Below are positions 17,016 to 25,934 of a stretch of 64,000 nt of DNA, in pieces. A program made the translations under genes and the position numbers. Source of the DNA: Novosphingobium sediminicola. Lineage in GTDB: Bacteria > Pseudomonadota > Alphaproteobacteria > Sphingomonadales > Sphingomonadaceae. The notes beneath the pieces were generated by a model that was not told the DNA's origin, did no database searches, and worked only from the letters and a program-made list of their open reading frames with translations. The stretch covers positions 248,001 to 312,000 of the forward strand of contig NZ_JACIDX010000003.1 in assembly GCF_014196525.1 (NCBI RefSeq), read 5' to 3'. Every line of letters begins with the position of its first letter. Position 1 is the first letter of the stretch.

Positions 17016-19175
17016 GTGAACATGAGGAATTCTTACCGATTTTACGCTGGCGCGGCGCTGCTGGTGCTGGGCATCGGCGGCGCGGCGCGGGCGCAGCAGG
17101 CGCCGGCCACCACCGCCCCCGTCACCACGGATAATGCCGACATCACCGTGACCGCCACCCGCACCGCCTCGACCGTGCAAAAGGTTGCCGTGGCGGTGAC
17201 GGCGCTGGGCGCGGAGACGATTGCCAAGCAGGGCATCACCAACGTCAAGGACATCAGCCAGATTGCCCCCAACGTTCAGATCCGCACCGTTTCGGGCGGG
17301 TCAGCGGGCATCACGCCCTATATCCGCGGCGGCGGGGTGACGGATGGCGCGAATGTGACGTCGGAACCTGAAGTCGGCATCTATATCGACGATGTCTATC
17401 AACCGCGCGCGGCGGCCTCTTTTATCGACTTGCTGGATATTGAGCGGATCGAGGTGCTGCGCGGGCCGCAGGGGACGCTGTATGGGCGCAATTCCAGCGC
17501 GGGCGCGCTCAAAATCGTCAGCCGCACGCCGGGCGCCACGCCGGGGCTGAAGCTGGAATTCGGCACAGGCAGTTGGGACGGGCGCAGCATCAAGCTGGTG
17601 GGCAATACGCCGCTGTCGCCCGATGGCGCATGGCGCGCCGGGGTTTCGGCGCTCTATCGCGGCCAGGATGGCGGGCGTCAGTATAACGCCACGCTGGGCA
17701 AGAAGGTCGGCGCGGAGAATTATTACGGGGTGAAGGGCGATCTGGCCTATGTCGGCGCCGGTCTGACCGCGCGCCTGTCGGGCTATTATTCGACGCTGGA
17801 TGGCGATGGGCTTTATCCTTCCGCGCTCTCGCCAACCTATGCGGGCAATGACTATCTGGCCGTGGCGCCCACCAGCGGTTCGTATCAGACCGTGCTCAGC
17901 CCGTCGAAGAGCTTTACCAAGGTGGTGCAGTACGGCGCCAATCTGAACATCGAGGCCGATGTGGGCAGCGCCAAGCTGACCTCGATCACGGGCTGGAGCC
18001 ATCTGCGCGACAATTGGGCGCAGGATTTTTCGGGCGGTGTGCCATGGTCGGCGCTGGGTTCGCCGCTGCCGGGCTATACTTCGCTGTTCGACCGCACCTC
18101 CTCGCTGCATGACACGTCCTTCAGCCAGGAATTGCAGCTTCACGGCGATGTGCTGGGCGGCAAGGTCAGCTATGTCGGCGGGCTCTATTTCTTCCGCGAG
18201 ACGGGTGCGCAGACGCTGCTCTCCAGCATCTTCTTCACGCCCTCGACCACGGTTTTTAACATCGAGACCAATTCCTATGCCGCCTTTGGTCAGATCGGCA
18301 TCCATTTCACGCCGGAACTGACGCTCTCGCTGGGCGGGCGCTATACGCAGGACGACAAAAAGCTGAATGCGGTGATCAGCGGCACCGCCGTCAACCGCAA
18401 GGACAGTTGGGGCACGTTCCTGCCCAAAGCGGCGCTGGAATATCAGATCACCCCGCGCGTGATGGCCTATGCCAGCTTCTCCGAAGGGTTCAAGGCGGGC
18501 GGCTATAATGGTCTGGCCAGCGATGCGGTGGCGCTCAATTCGCCTTTTGCCCCGCAAAAGATGAAGGCTTACGAACTGGGCCTGAAGACCGAGTTTCTTG
18601 ACCGCAAAGGCAAGCTCAACATCTCGGCCTTCTTCAACGATTATTCCAGCCTGCAACAGCAGGGCGTGACCGGCACGGGCGCTTTCATCACCCAGAATTA
18701 CGCCGCCGATCACAAGGGCATCGAGGCTGAATTCTCGCTTCGGCCCATCACCGGCCTGACGCTTTGGGCCAATGGCACGTATAATGACGGCAAGTACAAG
18801 GCATCGGCCGCCACGGTTGCGGGCGTTGCCTCCTATGTCGGCAATGCGATGACCAATGTGTTCAAATATCAGGCTTCCTTCGGGGCAGACGCCTCCGTCC
18901 CCGCCCATGGCGGCGAGGTGACCATGGGTATCAACACCACCGCGCGTTCGGATTACTATTCGACGCCCGACAATCTCTACATCGGCCATGTGCCTTCGAC
19001 CACGATCGCCAATGCCTATCTGGGCTTTGGCAAGGACAATTGGTCGCTGCGCGCCAATGTGAAGAACCTGACCAACCAGATCGTGTGGACCACCGGCTTT
19101 GGCTTCTCGGTGGTGCGCCCGCGTTACATGAGCGATCCGCGCACATGGCAGCTGACGTTCACCTATAAGATGTAA
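17016..19175 (+). CDS. TonB-dependent outer-membrane receptor
   Basis: A 719-residue receptor: signal peptide ending ARAQ, TonB-box-like DITVTATR, plug with IERIEVLRGPQGTLYGRNSS (split here), then a 22-strand barrel ending TFTYKM with a terminal aromatic/Met pattern. It is of the sphingomonad catabolic-substrate type. AGGGGAG lies 4 bases before GTG 17016 and 10 before ATG 17022, so either start is possible. A cytochrome c gene and an exported hydrolase follow on the same strand, probably in one unit controlled by operator 5. Confidence 0.93.
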   Translation: MNMRNSYRFYAGAALLVLGIGGAARAQQAPATTAPVTTDNADITVTATRTASTVQKVAVAVTALGAETIAKQGITNVKDISQIAPNVQIRTVSGGSAGITPYIRGGGVTDGANVTSEPEVGIYIDDVYQPRAAASFIDLLDIERIEVLRGPQGTLYGRNSSAGALKIVSRTPGATPGLKLEFGTGSWDGRSIKLVGNTPLSPDGAWRAGVSALYRGQDGGRQYNATLGKKVGAENYYGVKGDLAYVGAGLTARLSGYYSTLDGDGLYPSALSPTYAGNDYLAVAPTSGSYQTVLSPSKSFTKVVQYGANLNIEADVGSAKLTSITGWSHLRDNWAQDFSGGVPWSALGSPLPGYTSLFDRTSSLHDTSFSQELQLHGDVLGGKVSYVGGLYFFRETGAQTLLSSIFFTPSTTVFNIETNSYAAFGQIGIHFTPELTLSLGGRYTQDDKKLNAVISGTAVNRKDSWGTFLPKAALEYQITPRVMAYASFSEGFKAGGYNGLASDAVALNSPFAPQKMKAYELGLKTEFLDRKGKLNISAFFNDYSSLQQQGVTGTGAFITQNYAADHKGIEAEFSLRPITGLTLWANGTYNDGKYKASAATVAGVASYVGNAMTNVFKYQASFGADASVPAHGGEVTMGINTTARSDYYSTPDNLYIGHVPSTTIANAYLGFGKDNWSLRANVKNLTNQIVWTTGFGFSVVRPRYMSDPRTWQLTFTYKM

Positions 19176-19231
19176 AATACGGGCGGGCGGGGCCATCGGG
19201 TGCCGCCCGCGCGCGCAATGGAGAAAGAGGG

Positions 19232-19618
19232 ATGAAGGTTTCGCGTTTCATGGGTCTGACGGTCATGGCCATGGGGCTGGCAACGGCGGGCGCCGCGCAG
19301 GCGCAGGGCGCCGATCCGGCGGTGCGGGGCAAGCTGTTGTTTCTGCAATGCGGGGCGTGTCATGCTGTGGTGCCGGGCGCTCCGGCCAAGGTGGGGCCGA
19401 ACCTGTCGGGCGTGTTCGGGCGCAAGGCGGGCGCAGCGGCCGGTTTCAAATATTCGCCCGCGCTGACCAAGGCCGGCCTGACCTGGAATGAGGGCAATCT
19501 GGACAAGTGGCTGGCCGCGCCTGCCAAGCTGGCGCCGGGCACGATCATGCTGTTCCCCGGCCTGCCCAAGCCCGAAGATCGCAAGGCGGTGATCGCTTAT
19601 ATCAAGACGTTGAAGTGA
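19232..19618 (+). CDS. class I c-type cytochrome
   Basis: A 128-residue exported monoheme cytochrome: signal peptide ending AQAQ, heme motif CGACH (Cys40, Cys43, His44) and a probable Met106 axial ligand in GTIMLFPG. It carries electrons in the periplasm. Within the regulon it is a natural acceptor for a periplasmic dehydrogenase such as the FAD oxidase at 23562, since PCMH-type flavoenzymes use cytochrome c; this link is an inference. The ribosome site (GGAGAAAGAGG) is strong. Confidence 0.93.
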   Translation: MKVSRFMGLTVMAMGLATAGAAQAQGADPAVRGKLLFLQCGACHAVVPGAPAKVGPNLSGVFGRKAGAAAGFKYSPALTKAGLTWNEGNLDKWLAAPAKLAPGTIMLFPGLPKPEDRKAVIAYIKTLK

Positions 19619-19638
19619 GTGGGGAAGTGAGCGGGCAA

Positions 19639-20535
19639 ATGAGCGGCGCGCTGCTTTCCCGCCGTGCCATGATCGCATCGGGCGCGGCGCTTGGGGTGGG
19701 GGCGGCGTTGCCCGCGCTGGCTGCACCGGTGTCCACTGTGTTCGAGATCGAGGCGGCGGGCGGGCGCAAGGTGTCCATCACCCAATGGCGTCCGGCCCAC
19801 CCGGTCGGCACGATCCTGTTCAGCCATGGTGCGGCTTCATCCCCGCGCTTTTACGAGGCGATGATCGGCCCGATGGTCGCGGCGGGCTGGCATGTGCTGG
19901 CTCCGCTGCATGTGGATTCGCGTGAACATCCCGATACGGCCAAGTTCGCCGGATTGGCCAGTTGGAAGGCGCGGCTTGAGGATTTTGCCGCGCTGACTGC
20001 CCATATCGGGCATCGGCCCTATGTGGCGGTGGGCCATTCCTATGGCGGGCTGACGGCTCTGGTGCTGGGGGGCGCGCAGAGCGTCGCGCCGCAGGGCTGG
20101 AGCGGACCGCAGAGCGACGGCAAGGCCAAGGCGGTCATTGCGTTTTCCCCGCCCGCCGCGATTCCGGTGCTGATCACGCGTGAGGGTTATGGCAAGCTGT
20201 CCGTGCCCGCGTTGGTCCAGACCGGTACGCTCGATCTGGTGCCGGGGATGACGGCTGCCGATCCCGATGGCTGGAAAGTGCATCTCGACGCCTATGAGGC
20301 CGCCGCGCCGGAGGGGCATCGCTATGGCTTGGTGCTTTCGGATGTCAGCCATTATTTCGGCGGGCTGATCTGTGACTATGCGCAAAAGGGACCGCCTGCG
20401 TTGCAGGGGCTGAAGGATGCGAACCGCATCGCGGGCCTGTTCCTTGGCGCCTATGGGCAGGGAGATAAGCGGGCGTTGACCGCGCTGGACCGTGCTGTAT
20501 CGCCCGACCTGCCGGTGCGTTTGATGAAAAAATAA
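19639..20535 (+). CDS. exported alpha/beta hydrolase (dienelactone-hydrolase-like) with intact Ser
   Basis: A 298-residue hydrolase with an RR-containing, possibly Tat-type leader (LSRRAMIASGAA, cleavage near ALAA). The nucleophile elbow is GHSYGG (Ser134) and a candidate His is in DVSHYFGG, so unlike the GxHTG proteins it keeps canonical residues. Esterase or lipase activity in the periplasm is likely. ATG 19639 is chosen; a GTG at 19615 that overlaps the cytochrome stop is possible and would add 8 residues. It ends the TonB-receptor/cytochrome unit. Confidence 0.75.
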   Translation: MSGALLSRRAMIASGAALGVGAALPALAAPVSTVFEIEAAGGRKVSITQWRPAHPVGTILFSHGAASSPRFYEAMIGPMVAAGWHVLAPLHVDSREHPDTAKFAGLASWKARLEDFAALTAHIGHRPYVAVGHSYGGLTALVLGGAQSVAPQGWSGPQSDGKAKAVIAFSPPAAIPVLITREGYGKLSVPALVQTGTLDLVPGMTAADPDGWKVHLDAYEAAAPEGHRYGLVLSDVSHYFGGLICDYAQKGPPALQGLKDANRIAGLFLGAYGQGDKRALTALDRAVSPDLPVRLMKK

Positions 20536-20618
20536 GCGCCGCAGGCTTTTGGGCCTGCAACGCTGCGTATTGCGTGCCGAGGCCAAATCCTTGGCACGAC
20601 ATAGACAGTAACGGGAGC

Positions 20619-20638
20619 GCGAGGGTCTAGACCCTCGC
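20619..20638. terminator. perfect 20-bp palindrome between convergent genes
   Basis: GCGAGGGTCTAGACCCTCGC, fully self-complementary with no loop, between convergent stops at 20535 and 20649. A second short stem (GCAGGC/GCCTGC) lies at about 20540-20560. Probably a two-way terminator, possibly a dispersed repeat. Confidence 0.5.
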
Positions 20639-20648
20639 ACCCCTAAAC

Positions 20649-21011
20649 TTACTGCTCGGCAATCTCCTCAATCGCCTTGGCAAACCCGGCTTCGGTTTCG
20701 GCATCGCGGGCTTCCTGCGCGTCCTTGCGGGCAAGGTAGAACAGGCGACCAAGGAAATCCTGCCGCCGCGCCTCGCGCTCTTCCAGCGCTTCCTGATCCA
20801 GCACCAGCGCCTCGATTCCGGCGGCAAGGTCGATCCCCTGCACTTTGGCCGCGCGTTCGGCGCTGTCCAGCCGGTCGCGCAGGGTCGAGATTTCGCTGGC
20901 CAGCACCATGATCATCGACATGGCGGTGTCCAGCCCGTCGGTGTCATAGAATTGCGGGCGCTTGCCCTTGGCATCGCGGATGACGTGCGGGCGTTCAATG
21001 GTGTCGGTCAT
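20649..21011 (-). CDS. 120-residue helical partner of the methyltransferase (copy A)
   Basis: A 120-residue, charged, almost wholly helical protein with a coiled-coil-like centre (ASEISTLRDRLDSAERAAK). No known domain was recognised. It is clearly homologous to the 120-residue protein at 26493: both share an E(I/V)xxLxDRLDxxERxxK core and a later EARxxR...AR stretch. Each lies beside a methyltransferase gene of one family. Here it follows the methyltransferase by 11 bp; the second pair has the opposite order. A stabilising or substrate-presenting partner is a plausible but unproven role. Confidence 0.75.
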   Translation of the reverse strand: MTDTIERPHVIRDAKGKRPQFYDTDGLDTAMSMIMVLASEISTLRDRLDSAERAAKVQGIDLAAGIEALVLDQEALEEREARRQDFLGRLFYLARKDAQEARDAETEAGFAKAIEEIAEQ

Positions 21012-21022
21012 CTCTTGTCCTC

Positions 21023-22252
21023 TCAGGCGGCCAGAGCCGCAGCGTCAGCCTTATGCGCGATCAGCACTTCCCAGCCGCCGCCGGGGGCAAATTCGCCGGC
21101 GGTGAATTCGCGCTCGGCCACGTCTTCGGCGGCCTGCTGGCTGTATCCATCGGCTTGCGCGGCAAATTCCATCACCGCCATCGGCGCGGTGTCGAATTTC
21201 ACGGCGGCGCGGTCAAACCCGACCTTTTCGGCCAGGGCGATCTGGTCCATGTCGCGCATCGCGCCCCAGAACGGCTCGTTATTGTACCAGGTCTCATTGT
21301 CGAGGATGAACTGGGTGAACGGGTCCATCAGGTCAAACGGCGGCAGATCGGCATGGATCATCATGCCGCCCGGCGCCAGCACGCGATGCGCTTCGGCAAA
21401 CACGCGGGGCATGGCCTTGCCGCTGGTTTCATGCAGCAGGATGTGGCTGACCACGAGGTCGAAATAGCCGTCCTCGAAAGTGGTTTCCTCCGCATTCATC
21501 GCGGCGAAATTGACCTCCAGCCCCATCCCGGCGGCGCGGGCATGGGCATAACGCACGCAGGGCACGCCCACATCAATGCCCCAGACCTCGGCCTCGGGGA
21601 AATATTCCTTATAGGGCAGGGTCGAATGGCCCACCGTGCAGCCCATATCCAGAATGCGGCGCGGTTTGAAATCGGGCGCATGGCGGCGCAGATAGTTGCA
21701 CACGCTGCGGCCCATGTCGTCATTGTCCGGCCCGGTATAGCCCATCGCATAGAGGAACACGCCCCGATCATAGAGTGCGCCCACCGAGACGTCATCCTTG
21801 GCCACTTCGCTGCAATAGCCGCCGGGCATGCAGTGGATATCGAAAGCCGTGACATAGCGCGGCGGCACGAAGCCTTCGGGAATGCGCAGTTCGGCCTTGG
21901 TCCCGGCCGACAATTCGCGCGCCCGTTCGATCAGTTCGGGCAATTGACGGTCCACCGAGACGTTGACCGATTCCCACAGCAATTCCTGCGCGATGCGGTT
22001 GGTGGCGGCGTAATGCTGGAAATAGGCGTCCTTGACCATGCCGTTGCGGATGTCGCGGCGGTTTTGCGGCTTGCGGTCATGTTCTTTTTCAAAGGCCGCC
22101 GATACGCGCGTATTGTAAACCGGCGTCAGGCCGGGGAGCAGGGTGCTCTGGACAAAGCCCTTGAGGCTCTTGGCAAATTCCTGCCGCGCGGCTTCATCGG
22201 CCGTCGCGGTGGGGAGCATCTTGTGGCTCGCTTGCTGAAACGTGTTGAGCAT
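21023..22252 (-). CDS. class I SAM-dependent methyltransferase with helical N-domain (copy A)
   Basis: A 409-residue protein. Residues 1-190 are a mostly helical domain I cannot assign; residues 190-360 are a class I methyltransferase with motif I ILDMGCTVG (200-208), an acidic WGIDVG motif II, and DLVVSHILLHETS as the motif IV region. It is related to the protein at 26869 along its length (shared P-R-Y, GALYDR, FKPxRILD, LHETS, YNNEPF). The substrate is unknown. ATG 22252 has GGAG 9 bases before it. It diverges from the DUF1838 gene at 22451 across operator 6. Confidence 0.88.
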   Translation of the reverse strand: MLNTFQQASHKMLPTATADEAARQEFAKSLKGFVQSTLLPGLTPVYNTRVSAAFEKEHDRKPQNRRDIRNGMVKDAYFQHYAATNRIAQELLWESVNVSVDRQLPELIERARELSAGTKAELRIPEGFVPPRYVTAFDIHCMPGGYCSEVAKDDVSVGALYDRGVFLYAMGYTGPDNDDMGRSVCNYLRRHAPDFKPRRILDMGCTVGHSTLPYKEYFPEAEVWGIDVGVPCVRYAHARAAGMGLEVNFAAMNAEETTFEDGYFDLVVSHILLHETSGKAMPRVFAEAHRVLAPGGMMIHADLPPFDLMDPFTQFILDNETWYNNEPFWGAMRDMDQIALAEKVGFDRAAVKFDTAPMAVMEFAAQADGYSQQAAEDVAEREFTAGEFAPGGGWEVLIAHKADAAALAA

Positions 22253-22347
22253 CTCGACTCCATCGGAAAAATGGGCACCGGGGGATTTTGATCTGACACC
22301 AGAAATGGGTGGTTGCGGGCCGGATGGCAAGGCAGAGCGTCCTGCGC

Positions 22348-22364
22348 TATCCGTCTGGTGGACA
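22348..22364. promoter_or_regulatory. regulon operator 6
   Basis: TATCCG-TCTGG-TGGACA. The left arm is perfect and the right arm has two mismatches; it is central between divergent starts (96 and 87 bp). Confidence 0.55.
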
Positions 22365-22450
22365 GCGTCAGCCTGCCGCCGTGTGGTGCAGACAGGAATA
22401 CGGAAAACTGCGCCCAAGATTATCCCCCGCTTGGGCGTATCAGGAGTCGG

Positions 22451-23497
22451 ATGAAAATGGACGAGATGAAGGTAAGTCGGCGCGGCGCGCTGGGCATGGC
22501 AGGCGCGGCGGCCGGCGCGGCGCTGGTGCCGGTTGCGGCCGATGCGGCGGCCAAGAAAGCCGCCCCCAAGGGCAAGCCCAAGATCGATTTCGTGACCAAG
22601 ATCGACTTCAAGGACCCCAAGTGGACCCGCGATACCTATGCGCGCCTTGACGCCAATGTCGAGCCAGGCAAGGAAAAGTGCGGCTGGATTCGCGGCAAGA
22701 TCTTTGGCGTGCGCGACAATGAGCCGGTGCGCCCGTTGATGAATGTCGAGGGCTTTTCCTTCGTCCGCATCAACCGTCAGGCCGATGGTTCGTGGCGCCG
22801 CCTGCTGCGCGAGATCGTGTTCTACCGCGACATCAACACCAATGAGATCCTGAAGTTCTGGGACAATCCCTATACGGGCGAGCGCGTCCGCGTGGTGCCC
22901 ATCGCCAATGACCCGTTCAACTTCACCATCAGCGAATTTGTCCCCGAACCGCCCAGCTATGGCGGCTTGCAGACGGTGAAGCGCGAGCCCAAGCCCTTCC
23001 TTCAGGACTGGCAATGGGGGCCGGAAGGCACGATGATCCTGAACACCGGGATCGACATGATGTATCCCAACGCGCTGCAGCCCGACAAATGGCCGCGTGA
23101 AAGCTCGGGCTTTATGAACCGCGTGTCGGAACAGTTCATCTATGTGGTCAAGAAAGAGGATGTCGAAAATCCGCATATGACCCATATCCCCCACACCGGG
23201 TCGTGGAGCCGCATCACCCCCTGGCTGCCGTGGATGCTGATGGGGCAGGCGCCGGGCCATATGTCCTATTTCACCCATTTCTCGACCATCCCCGATGGCA
23301 TCGCCGGTCTGCCCAAGGATCTGGTGGCGGCTGCCCGCGCGATGGATGAAAAGTGGCTGCACGCGCCTGAGACGGATTACGGCCCCTCGCTTTCCAGTCT
23401 TGAGAATTATGCCCGCGAGCAGAAGCCCGCGCCGGTGCCTGCCGGTTGGAGCCCGCCCCAGCCGCCCGCGCCGCGCAATCCCTTTGCGGCCAAGTAA
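22451..23497 (+). CDS. DUF1838 protein, Tat-exported (copy 1)
   Basis: A 348-residue protein with a Tat leader (SRRGALGMAGAAAGAA) and a DUF1838 body. Visible family features are RGKIFGVRDNEPVRPLMNVE, FWDNPYTGERVRVV and an end region with TGSWSRITPWLPWMLMGQAPGH (split). It is the longest of three DUF1838 proteins in the window and has a Pro-rich tail. The biochemical role of DUF1838 is not established; periplasmic location and catabolic context suggest action on, or binding of, the imported substrate. ATG 22451 is preceded by CAGGAG. Confidence 0.85.
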   Translation: MKMDEMKVSRRGALGMAGAAAGAALVPVAADAAAKKAAPKGKPKIDFVTKIDFKDPKWTRDTYARLDANVEPGKEKCGWIRGKIFGVRDNEPVRPLMNVEGFSFVRINRQADGSWRRLLREIVFYRDINTNEILKFWDNPYTGERVRVVPIANDPFNFTISEFVPEPPSYGGLQTVKREPKPFLQDWQWGPEGTMILNTGIDMMYPNALQPDKWPRESSGFMNRVSEQFIYVVKKEDVENPHMTHIPHTGSWSRITPWLPWMLMGQAPGHMSYFTHFSTIPDGIAGLPKDLVAAARAMDEKWLHAPETDYGPSLSSLENYAREQKPAPVPAGWSPPQPPAPRNPFAAK

Positions 23498-23506
23498 GGG
23501 GTAAAC

Positions 23507-23548
23507 AAAAAGGGGGCGGGAAGGGATCAACCTTCCCGCCCCCTTTTT
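23507..23548. terminator. bidirectional terminator
   Basis: A long GC-rich stem (GGGGGCGGGAAGG with its complement, 6-nt loop) flanked by an A run on one side and a T run on the other, between convergent stops at 23497 and 23562. Confidence 0.9.
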
Positions 23549-23561
23549 CATGCCCGGAGTA

Positions 23562-25121
23562 TCAGAAGCCCAGTGCGCCGGGGTTCATCACGCCCTTGGG
23601 ATCAAGCTGATCTTTCAGCGCGCGCACCAGCACGCTGGCCTGCGACGTCAGGCGCGATTGATAGGGATAGGCGCGGCCGATCTGGAAATGGCCCGCGCCA
23701 TAGTCCTGCATCAAGGCCACAATCGCTTCCTTCAGCTCATTGGCATAGGCCTTGGCCTCGGGGTTGGCCGGATAGTCTTTCAGCCCCGCGATCCAGTCCG
23801 GCCCCAGCGTTTCGAGATGATAGGGCGTGCGCGCATCGGGCCAGTAAAGCGCGATTTCATAAAGGAACCCGCTGGAATTGACCGGCGAGGCCATCGTCCC
23901 GGTCCAGATGCCCAAGCGATCCATATCCGCCTTGCGCCCGGCCAGCATCGCCTTGAACGCGCTGTGAAACGGCACGGCCTTTTCATGGGCCAGCACGCCA
24001 TGGATCGGCACCCAGCGTTCGCCATTGGGGCCAAGGATATTGCCCAAAGGCGCGAAAGGCATGGTGCGGACAAAGGCGGGGATGGTGTTGGCGATCTCGC
24101 GCCCGTCATCGCCGATGATCCGGCGCAGGCGCTCGGCCCGGTGGGCGGCATCGGCGGGGTCAAAGCCCTCGACGATGAAATGGCACATATACTGGCCCGA
24201 ACGCATCGGGTTCTCGCCCGCCAACGCCATTTTCAGCACTTGCGCCAGACCTTTGAGCTTGTTGGGCGCCTTGCTGAACACGCTCCACGCGATCTGCATC
24301 CGCGCGCCCATGCTTTGCTGGCGCCCGATCTGGCCTTGTGAAAGGGCAAGGTCGATCATGAAATGGCTGTCGTCGATCCGTGCGATCTGGGCGCGGCGCA
24401 CGGCGGCGTGATAGGCTTCGAAACTGTCAAAGGCAAAGGACAGCGCCTCGGCATGGGGCAGGGCGGCGATCAGCGGCAGACGGATGCGCGCCTTGACCCC
24501 CAGCGTACCGCAATCGCCGGTGAACAGGCCGGTGATGTCCGGGCCATAGAAACGCATCGCTTCGGCGGCATTGGTGGTCAGCAATTCGCCATTGGCCAGC
24601 ACGACGTCCAGCCCCAGCACGCTTTGCGCCGAAATGCCATGGGCGGCGGTGCCATGGCTGACGCTGTTTTGGCTGACCGATCCGCCGACAGTGGCCGCAA
24701 TGCCCGAAAACGGCCCCCAAAAGGGCGTGCGCAGCCCGCGCGCATCCAGCGCTTCCTTCAGCGCGGCCCAAGTCACGCCCGCCTCGACGGTGACGATGGC
24801 GTTGCGCTCGTCAATCTCCATTGCGGTCAGCGCGCCCGTGTCGATCAGCACATGGCCGCCCGCCGGGAACAGATAGCCATCGGTATAGGAGGCCCCGCCC
24901 CCGCGCGGTACAATCGCCACGCCCGCCTCGGCGCAGAGGTGCACGGCGGTCTGCAGCGCTGTCACGCTGGCCGGGCGCAGGATGCACAAGGGCGCGCCGC
25001 CGGTCCGGTAAACGTCATTGGCCACATAGGCGAGGCGACCGGCATCCACCACCACCGCCCCGGCCCCCAGCGCCTGAACCAGCCGCGCCTTCAGCGTGTC
25101 ATCCTGCATTGTTGCGCTCAT
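23562..25121 (-). CDS. FAD-linked oxidase/dehydrogenase, VAO/PCMH family
   Basis: A 519-residue flavoprotein. The N-terminal FAD domain has PRGGGASYTDGYLF (residues 72-84) and GATVGGSVSQNS-like loops; the C-terminal substrate domain ends with LDPKGVMNPGALGF, the usual tail of this family. Relatives include 4-cresol dehydrogenase (p-cresol methylhydroxylase) and vanillyl-alcohol oxidase, which oxidise benzylic or phenolic carbons. No signal peptide is evident. The regulon also holds a cytochrome c (19232) and a divergent cytochrome b561 (25314), possible electron acceptors. ATG 25121 is preferred over one 10 codons upstream. Confidence 0.85.
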   Translation of the reverse strand: MSATMQDDTLKARLVQALGAGAVVVDAGRLAYVANDVYRTGGAPLCILRPASVTALQTAVHLCAEAGVAIVPRGGGASYTDGYLFPAGGHVLIDTGALTAMEIDERNAIVTVEAGVTWAALKEALDARGLRTPFWGPFSGIAATVGGSVSQNSVSHGTAAHGISAQSVLGLDVVLANGELLTTNAAEAMRFYGPDITGLFTGDCGTLGVKARIRLPLIAALPHAEALSFAFDSFEAYHAAVRRAQIARIDDSHFMIDLALSQGQIGRQQSMGARMQIAWSVFSKAPNKLKGLAQVLKMALAGENPMRSGQYMCHFIVEGFDPADAAHRAERLRRIIGDDGREIANTIPAFVRTMPFAPLGNILGPNGERWVPIHGVLAHEKAVPFHSAFKAMLAGRKADMDRLGIWTGTMASPVNSSGFLYEIALYWPDARTPYHLETLGPDWIAGLKDYPANPEAKAYANELKEAIVALMQDYGAGHFQIGRAYPYQSRLTSQASVLVRALKDQLDPKGVMNPGALGF

Positions 25122-25207
25122 CGGTCCGGGCCTTTCATCTGTCGGGGGCATATTCAGCCTCTATCGCTGGCGCAAGCAAGGGGGCCGGGCGAGGCATGGG
25201 GGTGATT

Positions 25208-25224
25208 TATCCGGCCTGCGGGCA
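25208..25224. promoter_or_regulatory. regulon operator 7
   Basis: TATCCG-GCCTG-CGGGCA, almost exactly central between the divergent FAD-oxidase (87 bp) and b561 (90 bp) starts. Confidence 0.55.
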
Positions 25225-25313
25225 AATCGGGCGAGGGGCAGCGGGCCGGACGGGATCGCATGCATCCTCCCGTCAAAGCCGCAGATCATACGCGGCGGGA
25301 GAAAGAGTCGCCC

Positions 25314-25934
25314 ATGGGAGCATCCGCCGCATCAGGCTGGAACCGTATCGCCCGCGCCCTGCATTGGGGCACGGCGCTGGCCGTGCTGGTCGAGGTTCCG
25401 GCCGGTTTTATCATGAGCTGGACCTATGCCGCCCGCGATCCGGGGGGCAAGGCCAACCATATTCTTTCCAGCCAGATTCATCATACGCTGGGCCTGTTCG
25501 TGCTGCTCGCGGTGGTGTTTCGCATTGCTTGGCGCCTGACCCATGACACGCCGCCGCCGCCCGCCACGTCCAGCCGCTTTGAGGTGGTGCTGGCCGCCGC
25601 CGTGCAGGGGCTGCTCTATCTGCTGCTGCTGGCGCTGCCGCTTTCGGGCTGGGCGGCGCTTTCCTCGATGGCGGCGGGGGCGGGCTATCCCGCGCCAGAG
25701 ATGTGGTTCTTTGGCACGGATGGCTTTGGCCCGCATGGGTTCATCCCGCATATCGTGCCGCCCGTGGCGTGGAATGCGCCGGTTCTGTTCAAGTATGGCT
25801 TGTTTGCCCGTATCCATGTCTGGGGTCTGTGGCTGGGCGGGGGTTTGCTGGTGCTGCATATTGCGGGCGCGTTCAAACAGCATTTTATCGCGCGCAGCGA
25901 TGTGCTGATCCGCATGTGGAAAGGCGGGCAATGA
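25314..25934 (+). CDS. cytochrome b561 family membrane protein
   Basis: A 206-residue four-helix b-type cytochrome with candidate heme histidines in ALHWGTAL, SQIHHTLGLF and the closing VLHIAGAFKQHF helix. It probably links the quinone pool to a regulon redox enzyme; the divergent FAD oxidase is the nearest candidate. It leads a tight four-gene unit: its stop overlaps the AllA-like gene by 4 bases (ATGA), followed by the 120-residue protein and a methyltransferase. ATG 25314 gives a typical b561 N-terminus. Confidence 0.88.
   Translation: MGASAASGWNRIARALHWGTALAVLVEVPAGFIMSWTYAARDPGGKANHILSSQIHHTLGLFVLLAVVFRIAWRLTHDTPPPPATSSRFEVVLAAAVQGLLYLLLLALPLSGWAALSSMAAGAGYPAPEMWFFGTDGFGPHGFIPHIVPPVAWNAPVLFKYGLFARIHVWGLWLGGGLLVLHIAGAFKQHFIARSDVLIRMWKGGQ

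Noticed and set aside
15090..17180. 696-codon minus-strand frame opposite the GPH transporter
   Set aside because: His/Arg/Gln-rich shadow of a conserved membrane protein gene.
22253..23551. Upstream extension of the methyltransferase frame on the minus strand
   Set aside because: The extra 433 codons run antisense through the DUF1838 gene; the start at 22252 has a good ribosome site and matches its paralogue in length.
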